A stretch of 44,104 bases of DNA. Origin: Bacteroidales bacterium (lineage in GTDB: Bacteria; Bacteroidota; Bacteroidia; Bacteroidales; P3). The translations under genes were made by a program, and so were the position numbers. The stretch is taken from positions 1-44,104 of the forward strand of contig JAFXAD010000026.1 in the NCBI GenBank assembly GCA_017522065.1. The letters run 5' to 3'. The notes below the pieces were generated by a model, which did no database searches, was not told where the DNA came from, and saw only the letters and a program-made list of their open reading frames with translations. Below, one piece after another: positions 35,255-43,026 of the stretch. The stretch's first letter is position 1. Each line of letters starts with the position of its first letter.

Positions 35255-35332
35255 CCTCTAAAAATTCGTATAATTCGCGTTTTGCTTGCAAAACAAAATT
35301 CTAAATATAAATTCGATTAATTCGATTAATTC
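35255..35332. repeat. Dispersed A+T-rich repeat, copy 2
   Basis: Bases 35276-35324 match 7871-7919 with about five differences, including GTTTTGCTTGCAAAAC. It ends in three to four units of ATTCGATTA. With the neighbouring arrays it fills the 424-base gap 35004-35427, in which I see no gene. Confidence 0.7.
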
Positions 35333-35377
35333 GATGACAAAAAAAGAATAAAGCGCAAAACGGAGAACGGAGAGCGG

Positions 35378-35427
35378 AAATAGTATTTGTATCTGAAGTA
35401 AAAGTTAACGTTAAGGTTAAAGTCAAA
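35378..35427. repeat. Second copy of the duplicated leader, directly before mnmA
   Basis: This copy of ATAGTATTTGTATCTGAAGT plus AAAGTTAACGTTAAGG runs to the mnmA start codon. It therefore supplies the 5' leader of mnmA and perhaps part of its promoter, though no exact TAnnTTTG is seen. Confidence 0.6.
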
Positions 35428-36528
35428 ATGAACATAGCAGCACTTGTTTCTGGTGGCGTCGACAGCTCCGTCGTTGTCCATCTTCTAAAAGAGCAGGGCC
35501 TGACGCCCGACATCTTCTATATCCGTATCGGTATGGAAGACGAAGAAGGCTTCATCGACTGTCCGGCAGAAGAGGACATCGAAATAACAACCTATATAGC
35601 CAAGAAATATGGCTGCCGCTTCGAAGAGGTCAACCTGCACAAGGAGTATTGGGACAACGTGGTGAGCTACACCATCGAGTCGGTGCGCAAAGGCCTCACC
35701 CCCAACCCCGACGTGATGTGCAACCGCCTCATCAAGTTCGGTGCCTTCAACGACAAGCGCGGCCACGACTACGACCGCATCGCCACCGGACACTACGCCA
35801 CATCGCGCGTCGAAGGCGGCACAACATTCCTCGCCACCGCCAAAGACCCCATCAAAGACCAGACCGACTTCCTCACACAGCTCTCTTACCCTCAGATCCA
35901 GAAAGCTATGTTCCCCATAGGCCACCTGATGAAAAGCGAGGTGCGCCAGCTGGCACACGACGCACACCTCCCCTCGGCCGACCGCAAGGACAGCCAAGGC
36001 ATCTGCTTTCTCGGCAAAATTAACTACAACGACTTCCTGCGCCGTTACCTCGGCGAAAAAGAAGGCAAAATCGTCGAACTCGAAACAGGCAAAATCCTCG
36101 GCACACACAAGGGCTACTGGTTCCACACCATAGGACAGCGCAAAGGGCTCTTCCTCAGCGGCGGACCCTGGTTTGTCGTCAAAAAGGACATCGACGAAAA
36201 CATCCTCTACGTCAGCCAGGGCTACACCCCCGAGGCACAATACGGCAAGGAAATCAACCTATTGGGCTTCCACTACCTCAGCGCCGACATCTGGAACACA
36301 CCCGCCGACGGCAGCCCCGCCGACGACTGGAGCATCCCCGTCAAGTTCAAGATTCGCCACACGCCCGAATTTGCCCAAGGCAACTTGAGCCGCATCAACG
36401 ACCCCGTCTATGGCACCCTCTTCCACCTCAGCAGCGACACCAAGATACAAGGCATAGCTGCAGGACAATATGCCACCATTTACGACAACAATGCCGACCT
36501 CGTAGTCGCCACCGGAATGATCGTCTGA
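35428..36528 (+). CDS. mnmA: tRNA-specific 2-thiouridylase
   Basis: The 366-residue cytoplasmic enzyme puts sulfur on the wobble U34 of tRNA-Lys, -Glu and -Gln. The PP-loop ATP motif [12 protein letters not shown] is at residues 5-16. The catalytic Cys is in [13 protein letters not shown] (about residue 98) and the second, persulfide-forming Cys is in [11 protein letters not shown] (about 193). The central GHYA motif and the C-terminal beta-barrel are intact. Downstream it converges with a tiny lipoprotein gene, whose stop lies 9 bases away. Upstream is the repeat-filled gap, which forms its leader. Confidence 0.96.
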   Translation: MNIAALVSGGVDSSVVVHLLKEQGLTPDIFYIRIGMEDEEGFIDCPAEEDIEITTYIAKKYGCRFEEVNLHKEYWDNVVSYTIESVRKGLTPNPDVMCNRLIKFGAFNDKRGHDYDRIATGHYATSRVEGGTTFLATAKDPIKDQTDFLTQLSYPQIQKAMFPIGHLMKSEVRQLAHDAHLPSADRKDSQGICFLGKINYNDFLRRYLGEKEGKIVELETGKILGTHKGYWFHTIGQRKGLFLSGGPWFVVKKDIDENILYVSQGYTPEAQYGKEINLLGFHYLSADIWNTPADGSPADDWSIPVKFKIRHTPEFAQGNLSRINDPVYGTLFHLSSDTKIQGIAAGQYATIYDNNADLVVATGMIV

Positions 36529-36537
36529 ACAGGTAAG

Positions 36538-36693
36538 CTATCCTTCCCTATCGACACTATCAACGTCCCTATAGTCCACTTCAGGACAGCCATAAAGGTC
36601 CGCAGCCGGTTCGCACGAAGCCATCGACATTCCCATTATAACAGCTATGGCCTTCAGTAGCAACATTCTGATTCTGAGCGTTCTTGATTTCAT
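36538..36693 (-). CDS. Small lipoprotein, 51 residues
   Basis: A short frame, ATG at 36693 to TAG at 36538, encodes a signal (basic MKSRTLRIRM, then LLLKAIAVIMGMSMA) ending in MASC, a good lipobox, and a mature peptide of about 24 residues: CEPAADLYGCPEVDY then an Asp-rich end. The E/D-xYGCPxVDY pattern recalls the N-terminal part of a longer Bacteroidales lipoprotein found beside radical-SAM genes; here it stops early, so it may be a truncated copy. A candidate promoter (TTTG, 18 bases, TATTTTTT) lies about 25-55 bases upstream. Confidence 0.55.
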   Translation of the reverse strand: MKSRTLRIRMLLLKAIAVIMGMSMASCEPAADLYGCPEVDYRDVDSVDREG

Positions 36694-36717
36694 AAGTAGC
36701 AGTTAATAATAGCGTAA

Positions 36718-36747
36718 AAAAAATATTCGCATCAGCTTAACGCCAAA
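36718..36747 (-). promoter_or_regulatory. Candidate promoter for the small lipoprotein
   Basis: On the minus strand TTTG (36747-36744), 18 bases, then TATTTTTT (36725-36718), which is one base off TAnnTTTG. The start codon is 25 bases further on. Confidence 0.35.
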
Positions 36748-36795
36748 GGCGGTAATAATTTACAAGATATACGAAGTTGCGGAAGCTGAGAGTAG

Positions 36796-36811
36796 AGCAA
36801 ACCGGTTTGCT
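36796..36811. repeat. 16-base perfect palindrome
   Basis: AGCAAACCGGTTTGCT is its own reverse complement. It lies in the 205-base non-coding gap between the deaminase and the small lipoprotein. It could be an operator, a remnant terminator stem or part of a dispersed element; no T-run follows on either strand. Confidence 0.6.
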
Positions 36812-36898
36812 TTACCGAAGTGCAGCAGCGTTGACGTAGTCAAGATTTCGCCCGATTTGCGGGCAGGAGATTTATCCGTTCTCTCATCTCCGTCGTGA

Positions 36899-37369
36899 TC
36901 AATACCCGGAATGGGGAGTATCCAGATATTCCCTGAAAAGGTCGAGGCAAGCCTCCCTGTCAATCTCCGTCAGGAAATCACCAAGTTCGTTACGACCAGC
37001 GAATATGTCATTGAAATAGTCGTCACGGAAACCAATAATGGCATTATCCTTGATTGTGCAACCATAGAACACGCGATGTATGTTGGCCCACAGACACGCA
37101 CAGAGGCACATGTGGCAAGGCTCGCCGGTAGTGTAAATGTCACAGCCGCTCAAGTCATGCGTGCCCAACCTGCTGCAAGCGTTGCGAATGGCTTCGACTT
37201 CGCCATGGGCTGTAGGGTCATGATGACCAAGCACACAGTTGTGTCCGCGACCAACAACAACTCCATCCTTCACAACTACAGACCCGAAAGGGCCACCGTC
37301 GCCGGCTTTGATGCCCTTGCGAGCCTCGTCGATAGCCATCTGCATAAAACTGTCAGTAGCTTGTTTCAT
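36899..37369 (-). CDS. Guanine deaminase-like nucleoside/base deaminase
   Basis: The 156-residue protein has the zinc-binding cytidine-deaminase fold: HGE in TAHGEVEAIRNA (about residues 55-66) provides the His ligand and proton-shuttling Glu, and TTGEPCHMCLCACLWA (about 80-95) provides the two Cys ligands. Length and the C-terminal segment (REYLDTPHSGY) are close to the Bacillus guanine deaminase, which converts guanine to xanthine; the tRNA adenosine deaminase TadA has a shorter and different end. It starts 39 bases after prfA and is probably co-transcribed with it. Confidence 0.85.
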   Translation of the reverse strand: MKQATDSFMQMAIDEARKGIKAGDGGPFGSVVVKDGVVVGRGHNCVLGHHDPTAHGEVEAIRNACSRLGTHDLSGCDIYTTGEPCHMCLCACLWANIHRVFYGCTIKDNAIIGFRDDYFNDIFAGRNELGDFLTEIDREACLDLFREYLDTPHSGY

Positions 37370-37408
37370 GGTGTGTGTTTTTTTCAGAAAAAGGTTTCTT
37401 TGTCCACA

Positions 37409-38479
37409 TCAGCCGACCGAGGCTTTCAGTTTTTCAGCGTTTTCGGCAAGCTGAAGGGCTTCGATACAGTCTTCGATATCGCCATCCATAAAGGCCGGAA
37501 GGTTGTGCATCGACCAACCGATACGGTGGTCCGTCACGCGACTCTGAGGATAGTTGTATGTGCGCACCTTCTCGCTGCGGTCGCCCGTAGCAACCATCGT
37601 CTTGCGTTTCGACGACAGCTCCTCCATATATTTGTTGTATTCGCGTTCATAAAGACGTGTACGCAAGATACTTATGGCCTTTTCTTTGTTCTTTATCTGA
37701 CTTTTCTGGTCTTGCATCGAGACGACAATACCCGTTGGGATATGTGTCAGACGAACAGCCGAATAAGTCGTGTTGACGCACTGACCTCCCGGGCCGCTGG
37801 CGCAAAAGGTATCGATACGCACATCGTTCATATTCAGCTCCACATCAAATTCCTCAGCTTCGGGCAGCACAACCACACCCGCCGCACTGGTATGAATACG
37901 GCCCTGGGTCTCCGTAGCAGGCACCCTCTGCACACGGTGCACACCGCTCTCGTATTTCAGCAGACCATAGACACCATCGCCTGTCACCGTGAATGTTATG
38001 TCTTTATAACCTCCCGCAGTACCCTCGTTGAAGTCGGTAACTTCAACCTTCCAGTGCTTTTTCTCGCAGTAGCGGCTATACATGCGGAACAGGTCGCCAG
38101 CGAAAATGCAGGCCTCGTCACCGCCCGTGCCGCCACGTATCTCAACAACGGCATTCTTCGAATCTGTCGGGTCGGCCGGAATAAGCAGTATACGGATTTC
38201 GTCTTCCATTTTTTCACGTCGCTCTTGGCTGGCCGTGAGTTCCTCTTTTGCCATCTCGCGCAACTCGGCATCCTTCTCGTTCTCAAGCAGCTCCTTGCAT
38301 TCGGCTATCGTATCGAGCAGAGCTTTGTAGTCGTGATAGGCTTTCACCACCGGCTGCAGGTCCTTGTAGTCCTTACTCAACTTCACATATCGCTTCATGT
38401 CGCCCGTAACCGCGGGGTCGTTCATCTGCTGTTCTATCTCACAGTAACGTGAATATATTGCCTCTAATTTATCTAACAT
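37409..38479 (-). CDS. prfA: Peptide chain release factor 1
   Basis: The 356-residue RF1 recognises UAA and UAG and triggers peptide release. The universal GGQ is in SGPGGQCVNTTYSAVR (about residues 230-245). The codon-recognition region VHRVQRVPATETQGRIHTSAAGV has the P-A-T form of RF1 and not the SPF of RF2. No internal frameshift is present, as expected for RF1. N-terminal helices and the C-terminal domain are complete. It is followed by the guanine-deaminase-like gene. Confidence 0.96.
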   Translation of the reverse strand: MLDKLEAIYSRYCEIEQQMNDPAVTGDMKRYVKLSKDYKDLQPVVKAYHDYKALLDTIAECKELLENEKDAELREMAKEELTASQERREKMEDEIRILLIPADPTDSKNAVVEIRGGTGGDEACIFAGDLFRMYSRYCEKKHWKVEVTDFNEGTAGGYKDITFTVTGDGVYGLLKYESGVHRVQRVPATETQGRIHTSAAGVVVLPEAEEFDVELNMNDVRIDTFCASGPGGQCVNTTYSAVRLTHIPTGIVVSMQDQKSQIKNKEKAISILRTRLYEREYNKYMEELSSKRKTMVATGDRSEKVRTYNYPQSRVTDHRIGWSMHNLPAFMDGDIEDCIEALQLAENAEKLKASVG

Positions 38480-38527
38480 GCTTATTCAAAAACAATTAAA
38501 ACAATTATATATATTTAATAGAAAATG

Positions 38528-38535
38528 CAAAAATA
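38528..38535 (-). promoter_or_regulatory. -7 promoter element for prfA
   Basis: TATTTTTG on the minus strand matches TAnnTTTG and lies 49 bases before the prfA ATG. The -33 position holds only a T-rich segment. Confidence 0.45.
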
Positions 38536-38593
38536 AGAAAAAAATGGGGATAACTGAAAAGTATTGTGAAAACACATATATAGCAAAAGAGGT

Positions 38594-38690
38594 TGGCAGT
38601 CTGTTGCGACGGGATTTCAACCATCAGTTCGAGGCATCTAATTGAATCGGTTTTTGCAGATTAAAAATCTTCATATCAAGCAGCGTCGGA
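38594..38690. repeat. Inter-cassette repeat, copy 1
   Basis: About 97 bases, including TGTTGCGACGG, TAATTGAATCG and ATATCAAGCAGCGTCGG, match 42068-42165 at roughly 80 percent by eye. It lies between prfA and the outermost lipoprotein gene, downstream of that cassette. The next 70 bases are G+C-richer and contain no gene. Confidence 0.75.
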
Positions 38691-38763
38691 TTGCAAATCC
38701 GCCGCAACGGATGGCGGTTCGTAGTTCCGCTGCAACTTGAAGAACAATCAATGTAACGGAAAA

Positions 38764-39360
38764 TTATTCTTCTACCAAACACAGCAGATTTATTTTATTA
38801 CCGTTTTCAGAGAAATGTATTTCGCTTATAATGATTAATTCATCTGGATACTGACAAGGAGGATTCATTTTGTTGTCAAAAAGGTCTCTGACAATAGATC
38901 TGTCATATGATGCAAATTCGGTATACTTATATTTGTTAATTTTACATTCTGTCAACAAATCTCTTTGATATGTTAGAGAGATAAGTCCTTCAGATGTATA
39001 TATATTATATTTGTATATTGGTCCTCGATATATTTCTTCTATAAGGATCTCTCTCGGGAATTTAATCATCTTGAAAACAATATCCAACACCTTGATTCTG
39101 TTATTTATTACATAAATAACGTATTCTTTCGGTGAAATAAACGTATAACATTCATTTTCATAATTAACATATAGTATTGTGTCATTATTGCTGCAGCCGT
39201 TAATGCTATCCAAAGTGTTCAATGTGACGTCTTCCCATTTTGATATAAGCTCCACTTTCCATTTATGTTCTTCCCCTTTCCTGAGCTCTTTAGTTGACGA
39301 ACAAGATATGCAGATGAACAAAAAAAAACTTAATACGATAATTTTTTGAGATGTCAACAT
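38764..39360 (-). CDS. Lipoprotein, candidate immunity to Rhs tip A
   Basis: The 198-residue protein has a signal peptide with lipobox FICISC (Cys at about residue 19) and then a Lys-, Ile- and Tyr-rich mature part of no family I know. Its ATG lies 2 bases after the stop of Rhs tip A on the same strand, the usual place of an immunity gene. The position outside the cytoplasm suggests that it protects an envelope target. It is A+T-rich like the rest of this region. Immunity function is inferred only from context. Confidence 0.7.
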   Translation of the reverse strand: MLTSQKIIVLSFFLFICISCSSTKELRKGEEHKWKVELISKWEDVTLNTLDSINGCSNNDTILYVNYENECYTFISPKEYVIYVINNRIKVLDIVFKMIKFPREILIEEIYRGPIYKYNIYTSEGLISLTYQRDLLTECKINKYKYTEFASYDRSIVRDLFDNKMNPPCQYPDELIIISEIHFSENGNKINLLCLVEE

Positions 39361-39362
39361 AT

Positions 39363-40310
39363 CTAAAAAACATTTGTTTGTCTCCAGTTGTGAAGAGTGT
39401 TTACATATCTTCCTCCAATATAGTATGTCTGAGCCTTTTTTGTCACTTTGTGCACTTGTCTACCTGAAACATGTAATGATTGGCTCATATAGTCTCTCTT
39501 TTCGATTAAGTCAAAGTGTTTTGGATACTTTTTATTAGGCGTTATTCCGAAACCATACACATCCAAACCTCCATATTTTTTTCGTAATGGTAACCCACAG
39601 TCTCGTCTCACCATATTTTCCCACTCTACAGCATTCACCTCCCCAGCAGCAATCCCAGTATTTTTATTGTTCAAAAGTATTTTTCCTGTACTTGGGAATA
39701 TAAAATGGGATAATTCGTGAGCCAATATCGAAATACCAGTATATAGAACCCCTCCGTTAGATTCGTCATATGTACCATTTGAAAAATCAAAAATAATAGT
39801 TGATACATTTTGATTCATCTTCTTTACAGTATTTCTCTCCTGAGATTCATTACATTTGTTTGGTTGAATTATCGCAAAACTATTTTTTGATTGTAAAGCG
39901 GCATTCACTAAAGTTTCACCTGCTTTACCTGATTTCTTTATTTCAAGAAGAATATCATATGTTTTTTTTCTGAATTGTTCATCTCCTATTATTTTTATAG
40001 TATCTCCATCCGGATCCACCAGCTTCACCGGATTCCAGGCACAATAGGCGTATGGGCTGACGCTCGGGTACTTGTCGGCCATCGGGTCGACGGAGAGGAA
40101 TAGGCCCGAGAGAGAGGGGTCGTAGTAGCGGGCGCCGAAGTAGTAAAACCCTGTTTCTGAGTCTTTTTCTTTGCCGGTGAAGGTGAGAGCATTTTTGTAG
40201 GAAAACAAGCATTGAAAATCAATATGTTGCAAATACCGTTTTTCTCCGTCCGCTTTGGCGTGGAGGTTGGCGGTAAATTGTCGTGGCGATATGTCGGTTG
40301 GAGTCTTCAA
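39363..40310 (-). CDS. Rhs tip A with HExxH metallopeptidase domain
   Basis: The 315-residue frame begins with TTG and has no signal peptide. Residues 44-102 are the end of an Rhs core (FTGKEKDSETGFYYFGARYY, then SGLFLSVDPM and NPVKLVDPDG). After the DPDG boundary comes an unrelated domain of about 210 residues with ILAHELSHFI: His198, Glu199 and His202 form an HExxH zinc motif, and Glu224 in AAGEVNAVEWEN could be the third ligand. The layout recalls M91-type effector peptidases, though I cannot assign the family firmly. No upstream Rhs repeats are present, so this is an orphan tip: either silent DNA for recombination or a degraded gene. The lipoprotein gene follows at once. Confidence 0.75.
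   Translation of the reverse strand: MKTPTDISPRQFTANLHAKADGEKRYLQHIDFQCLFSYKNALTFTGKEKDSETGFYYFGARYYDPSLSGLFLSVDPMADKYPSVSPYAYCAWNPVKLVDPDGDTIKIIGDEQFRKKTYDILLEIKKSGKAGETLVNAALQSKNSFAIIQPNKCNESQERNTVKKMNQNVSTIIFDFSNGTYDESNGGVLYTGISILAHELSHFIFPSTGKILLNNKNTGIAAGEVNAVEWENMVRRDCGLPLRKKYGGLDVYGFGITPNKKYPKHFDLIEKRDYMSQSLHVSGRQVHKVTKKAQTYYIGGRYVNTLHNWRQTNVF
40003..40234. repeat. Rhs core-end repeat, copy A
   Basis: About 230 bases nearly identical to 41706-41940 and, over the first 185, to 43632-43814. It encodes the core end from the DPDG boundary back to LQHIDFQCLFS. Such identity could support homologous exchange of tips. Confidence 0.85.
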
Positions 40311-40475
40311 TACGCTGGTTTTGCGAGGTTAACGAGAATCGGAGGTTTGAATTGTGCGGAAGGAGGGAGGATATTTTTGAGTTTTGGTTTTAGTGTTGAT
40401 TGGGTTGCAGATAGCAGTGCCTTATTCTAATTGGTGTCGATTAGAAACCCTGCTGTTCGAAGACGGGTGTCAGAT

Positions 40476-41114
40476 TTATTTTAATGGTGTTAAACCATCT
40501 ATCGAATTTGACGTACAAACATGTTTCCATTCTTGGAGCTCCAGATCATAATCCCTAATAACGTATCCATTTAAATACAGTCCAGAATTATGGTATTCGT
40601 CGGTACTATCTTGAAAAAAATATGGTTTTATCTTTAAGTAATATGATTCCCCAACGGCAATATCTTTGATATGCCGTTTCTTACGAGACTTCAAGCTGTA
40701 AATGTGATATTTTGTCGAGTCGTGTGTGACATCAATTCTGAATACATTATAACCATAAAGAATGCTGTCTATCGTCATCACTCCTTCAATGCTGACCCTG
40801 TCATCTTCGCTACATTGGGTGGAGAATCTTAAAAGTCGCTGTTTGTATTGTAAACTGTCTAAATATTGTGCCGAATTGATTTTTCCTGATATAGGATCAA
40901 TTTCGCATACTCTAAAAACTTTTACCTTGTTGTGATAAAACCATAAAGGTATAGCAGAAAGTTTCCTTCCGACAGACTTGTATTCGTTTATTAATGAATT
41001 GTTTGAATCATTGTTGTGGGTTTTCTGCGAACGTGGAGTATTTGCAGAACATCCTGTAATAATTACAAACAATACAGCATATATGAGCAATTTCAATAAC
41101 TTGTTATTTTTCAT
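40476..41114 (-). CDS. Lipoprotein, candidate immunity to Rhs tip B
   Basis: The 212-residue protein has a basic start, a hydrophobic helix (LLIYAVLFVIITGC) and a good lipobox (ITGC, Cys at about 22). The mature part starts with a polar Asn/Ser-rich linker and has no family I recognise. Its ATG overlaps the last 11 bases of Rhs tip B, which points to translational coupling and to an immunity role. Between it and tip A, 40311-40475 contains no gene that I can support. Confidence 0.7.
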   Translation of the reverse strand: MKNNKLLKLLIYAVLFVIITGCSANTPRSQKTHNNDSNNSLINEYKSVGRKLSAIPLWFYHNKVKVFRVCEIDPISGKINSAQYLDSLQYKQRLLRFSTQCSEDDRVSIEGVMTIDSILYGYNVFRIDVTHDSTKYHIYSLKSRKKRHIKDIAVGESYYLKIKPYFFQDSTDEYHNSGLYLNGYVIRDYDLELQEWKHVCTSNSIDGLTPLK

Positions 41115-42012
41115 ATCGATAATTTGACCTTAATACTGTCTGTATAATTGATGGATTTGTAAAATCCCTATTAAAATAAAAATAAGTCATGAAGGGATCG
41201 GAATCTATGTTGCCAGGGAAAAAAACACCTGCTTTATTGTGAGCCGTTTCATAAATGTTGTTTTTTTCATTTAGATATGCCACTTTAGCGTTTGTGTTCT
41301 GAGACAATGATATGAGACCTCCTTCGTATGCTTCAGATATTTCATGCCATATCATATTACCAGAATTTTTGCACAAAAAGTCGTACTTCTCAGACAATAG
41401 AACATTAATCGTTTGGAATGCATCGACTTTTGTACCATCATTTCTTATAGCGTTTCCCATAAAAGCAGTTCCGTACTTGTTATTAATCGGTTTGGGATAA
41501 TAATTGTTTCCTTGAACCGAAAGATTTACAATGACCTCAGAACTGTTTAAAATATCAACCATGTATTTTTCCATATCAGTTTTGGCTTCACCGCTATATG
41601 TGACGAACCCGTCGTCATTAAAGTGAAATGAAATATTTGTTGCCTTGCTATTCATCTGTTCTAATGCCTTGTTGAAATATTTATCCGATCCGACTAATTT
41701 AAGAGAATCCCCATCCGGATCCACCAACTTCACCAGATTCCAGGCACAATAGGCGTATGGGCTGATGCTCGGGTACTTGTCGGCCATCGGGTCGACACTC
41801 AAGAACAGGCCCGAAAGAGACGGGTCGTAGTACCGTGCCCCGAAGTAATAAAACCCTGTTTCTGAATCCTTTTCCTTGCCGGTGAAGGTGAGAGCATTTT
41901 TGCAGGAAAACAGGCATTGAAAATCAATATGTTGCAAATGCCCAAAATCGAAGATTCCGGCATTGTGGAAATTGCTGATTGGATTGTCTGTTATGTTGCT
42001 GTTTCGATGCAA
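41104..42012 (-). CDS. Rhs tip B with HExxE putative metalloenzyme domain
   Basis: The 302-residue frame starts with TTG and lacks a signal. Residues 25-101 match tip A, including LQHIDFQCLFS and the core end (with NLVKL for the usual NPVKL). The domain after DPDG is different: it has IWHEISEAYEGG, with His223, Glu224 and Glu227, and later His258 in YETAHNK. HExxE with a distant His could bind a metal, but it is not the standard HExxH, so a peptidase call is tentative. Its end overlaps the following lipoprotein gene. Confidence 0.68.
   Translation of the reverse strand: MHRNSNITDNPISNFHNAGIFDFGHLQHIDFQCLFSCKNALTFTGKEKDSETGFYYFGARYYDPSLSGLFLSVDPMADKYPSISPYAYCAWNLVKLVDPDGDSLKLVGSDKYFNKALEQMNSKATNISFHFNDDGFVTYSGEAKTDMEKYMVDILNSSEVIVNLSVQGNNYYPKPINNKYGTAFMGNAIRNDGTKVDAFQTINVLLSEKYDFLCKNSGNMIWHEISEAYEGGLISLSQNTNAKVAYLNEKNNIYETAHNKAGVFFPGNIDSDPFMTYFYFNRDFTNPSIIQTVLRSNYRYEK
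41706..41940. repeat. Rhs core-end repeat, copy B
   Basis: Second copy of the core-end repeat. Its similarity to copy A extends past the FTGKEKDSETG segment to TTGAAAATCAATATGTTGCA, then stops sharply. Confidence 0.85.
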
Positions 42013-42067
42013 AATGGTGTGTCTTTACGGAGTTAACGCAAAAGTGGTGGTTTTATTGCAAAATATG

Positions 42068-42165
42068 CTGGCAGCCTGTTGCGACGGAGCTTCAACCTTC
42101 AGATCAAAGCATATATAATTGAATCGTGTTTGCGGATTGAAAATCCTTATATCAAGCAGCGTCGG
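42068..42165. repeat. Inter-cassette repeat, copy 2
   Basis: Partner of 38594-38690. It lies in the 276-base gap between the lipoprotein of cassette C and tip B, just downstream of a cassette as the first copy is. The following 42165-42240 is G+C-rich with TGCGACGG-like motifs and no gene. Confidence 0.75.
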
Positions 42166-42288
42166 TGCCGTGGCGTCGGCTCGTCCGACAACGCAGATCT
42201 GCCGCGACGGAGGGAACATCAGTCGCGACGGGTATCTCGCCCGTCTTGAATACACTTTCCCTCTATAATTTGTAGAACAAAAGAATTC

Positions 42289-43026
42289 TTATTTGTGAGA
42301 TGCTTTATTATTCCATGTTCCATCATGGTTTTTATCAGAAGTTATTCTTTTAAGGGTTGCGTTTGTATAAAAAACGTCTTGGATACTGTCTTTACTCAAA
42401 ATTTTGAATTTTCTTCTGTCTAACTCTGTGTAGTTTACTGGTTTTACCTGTAAAAAAATACCCTTTGTCTCAATTCTGTAAATACCGGGTTCCTTAATAA
42501 TAATATCGTCAGATTTAAATACAACCCCTGATGTCGCATTTTCTTTAATAAAGATATTGATTGTATCTGGAAAACTTCTTTGACATAGCATTACTGTATC
42601 CGAATCAATGGTGATAGAATCCCGTGCTGTTGAAAAACACATTAAACTATTTTGATATGCAACTTTATCACATAGAATCACAACATCATCTTTTTGCGGT
42701 AAACTATCTATTCGATAAACTTCCACCGGGAAACACTCTACATTCTGGACAAAACTATTCAATACCACGTAATTCCCTTCTATCCACCAATTACCATCCG
42801 ATGACAAATCTGCTATATCATAGATATAGTGCCACTCAAAAGTGCCATCTGGATTTAGTGTAACTCGATAATAAAAAATCCAATACTCCTCAAATGTTCC
42901 AGATAAAGTCGATACACTATATTTCTTTGACAGACAACTAGAGAAACTCACACAAAATGAAAGTGCTCCTATAATACACAAAAACAAACGAACTGATTTC
43001 TTTTTTAAATCACTCATAAATGGCAT
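42289..43026 (-). CDS. Lipoprotein, candidate immunity to Rhs tip C
   Basis: Started at the ATG at 43026, which overlaps the tip C stop as TAATG, the product has 245 residues; MSDLKKKS three codons later is also possible. An earlier ATG at 43092 would lie deep in tip C and is rejected. The signal (VRLFLCIIGALSFCVSFSSC) ends in a lipobox. The mature part includes NPDGTFEWHYIYDIADLSSDGNW, a pattern seen in small lipocalin-like or beta-sandwich proteins, but no firm family. The stop-start overlap strongly suggests coupling and an immunity role. Confidence 0.72.
   Translation of the reverse strand: MPFMSDLKKKSVRLFLCIIGALSFCVSFSSCLSKKYSVSTLSGTFEEYWIFYYRVTLNPDGTFEWHYIYDIADLSSDGNWWIEGNYVVLNSFVQNVECFPVEVYRIDSLPQKDDVVILCDKVAYQNSLMCFSTARDSITIDSDTVMLCQRSFPDTINIFIKENATSGVVFKSDDIIIKEPGIYRIETKGIFLQVKPVNYTELDRRKFKILSKDSIQDVFYTNATLKRITSDKNHDGTWNNKASHK

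Noticed and set aside
36760-36963. 67-codon minus-strand frame overlapping the deaminase end
   Set aside because: It overlaps the deaminase 3' end in another frame and covers the palindrome; no family or signal features.
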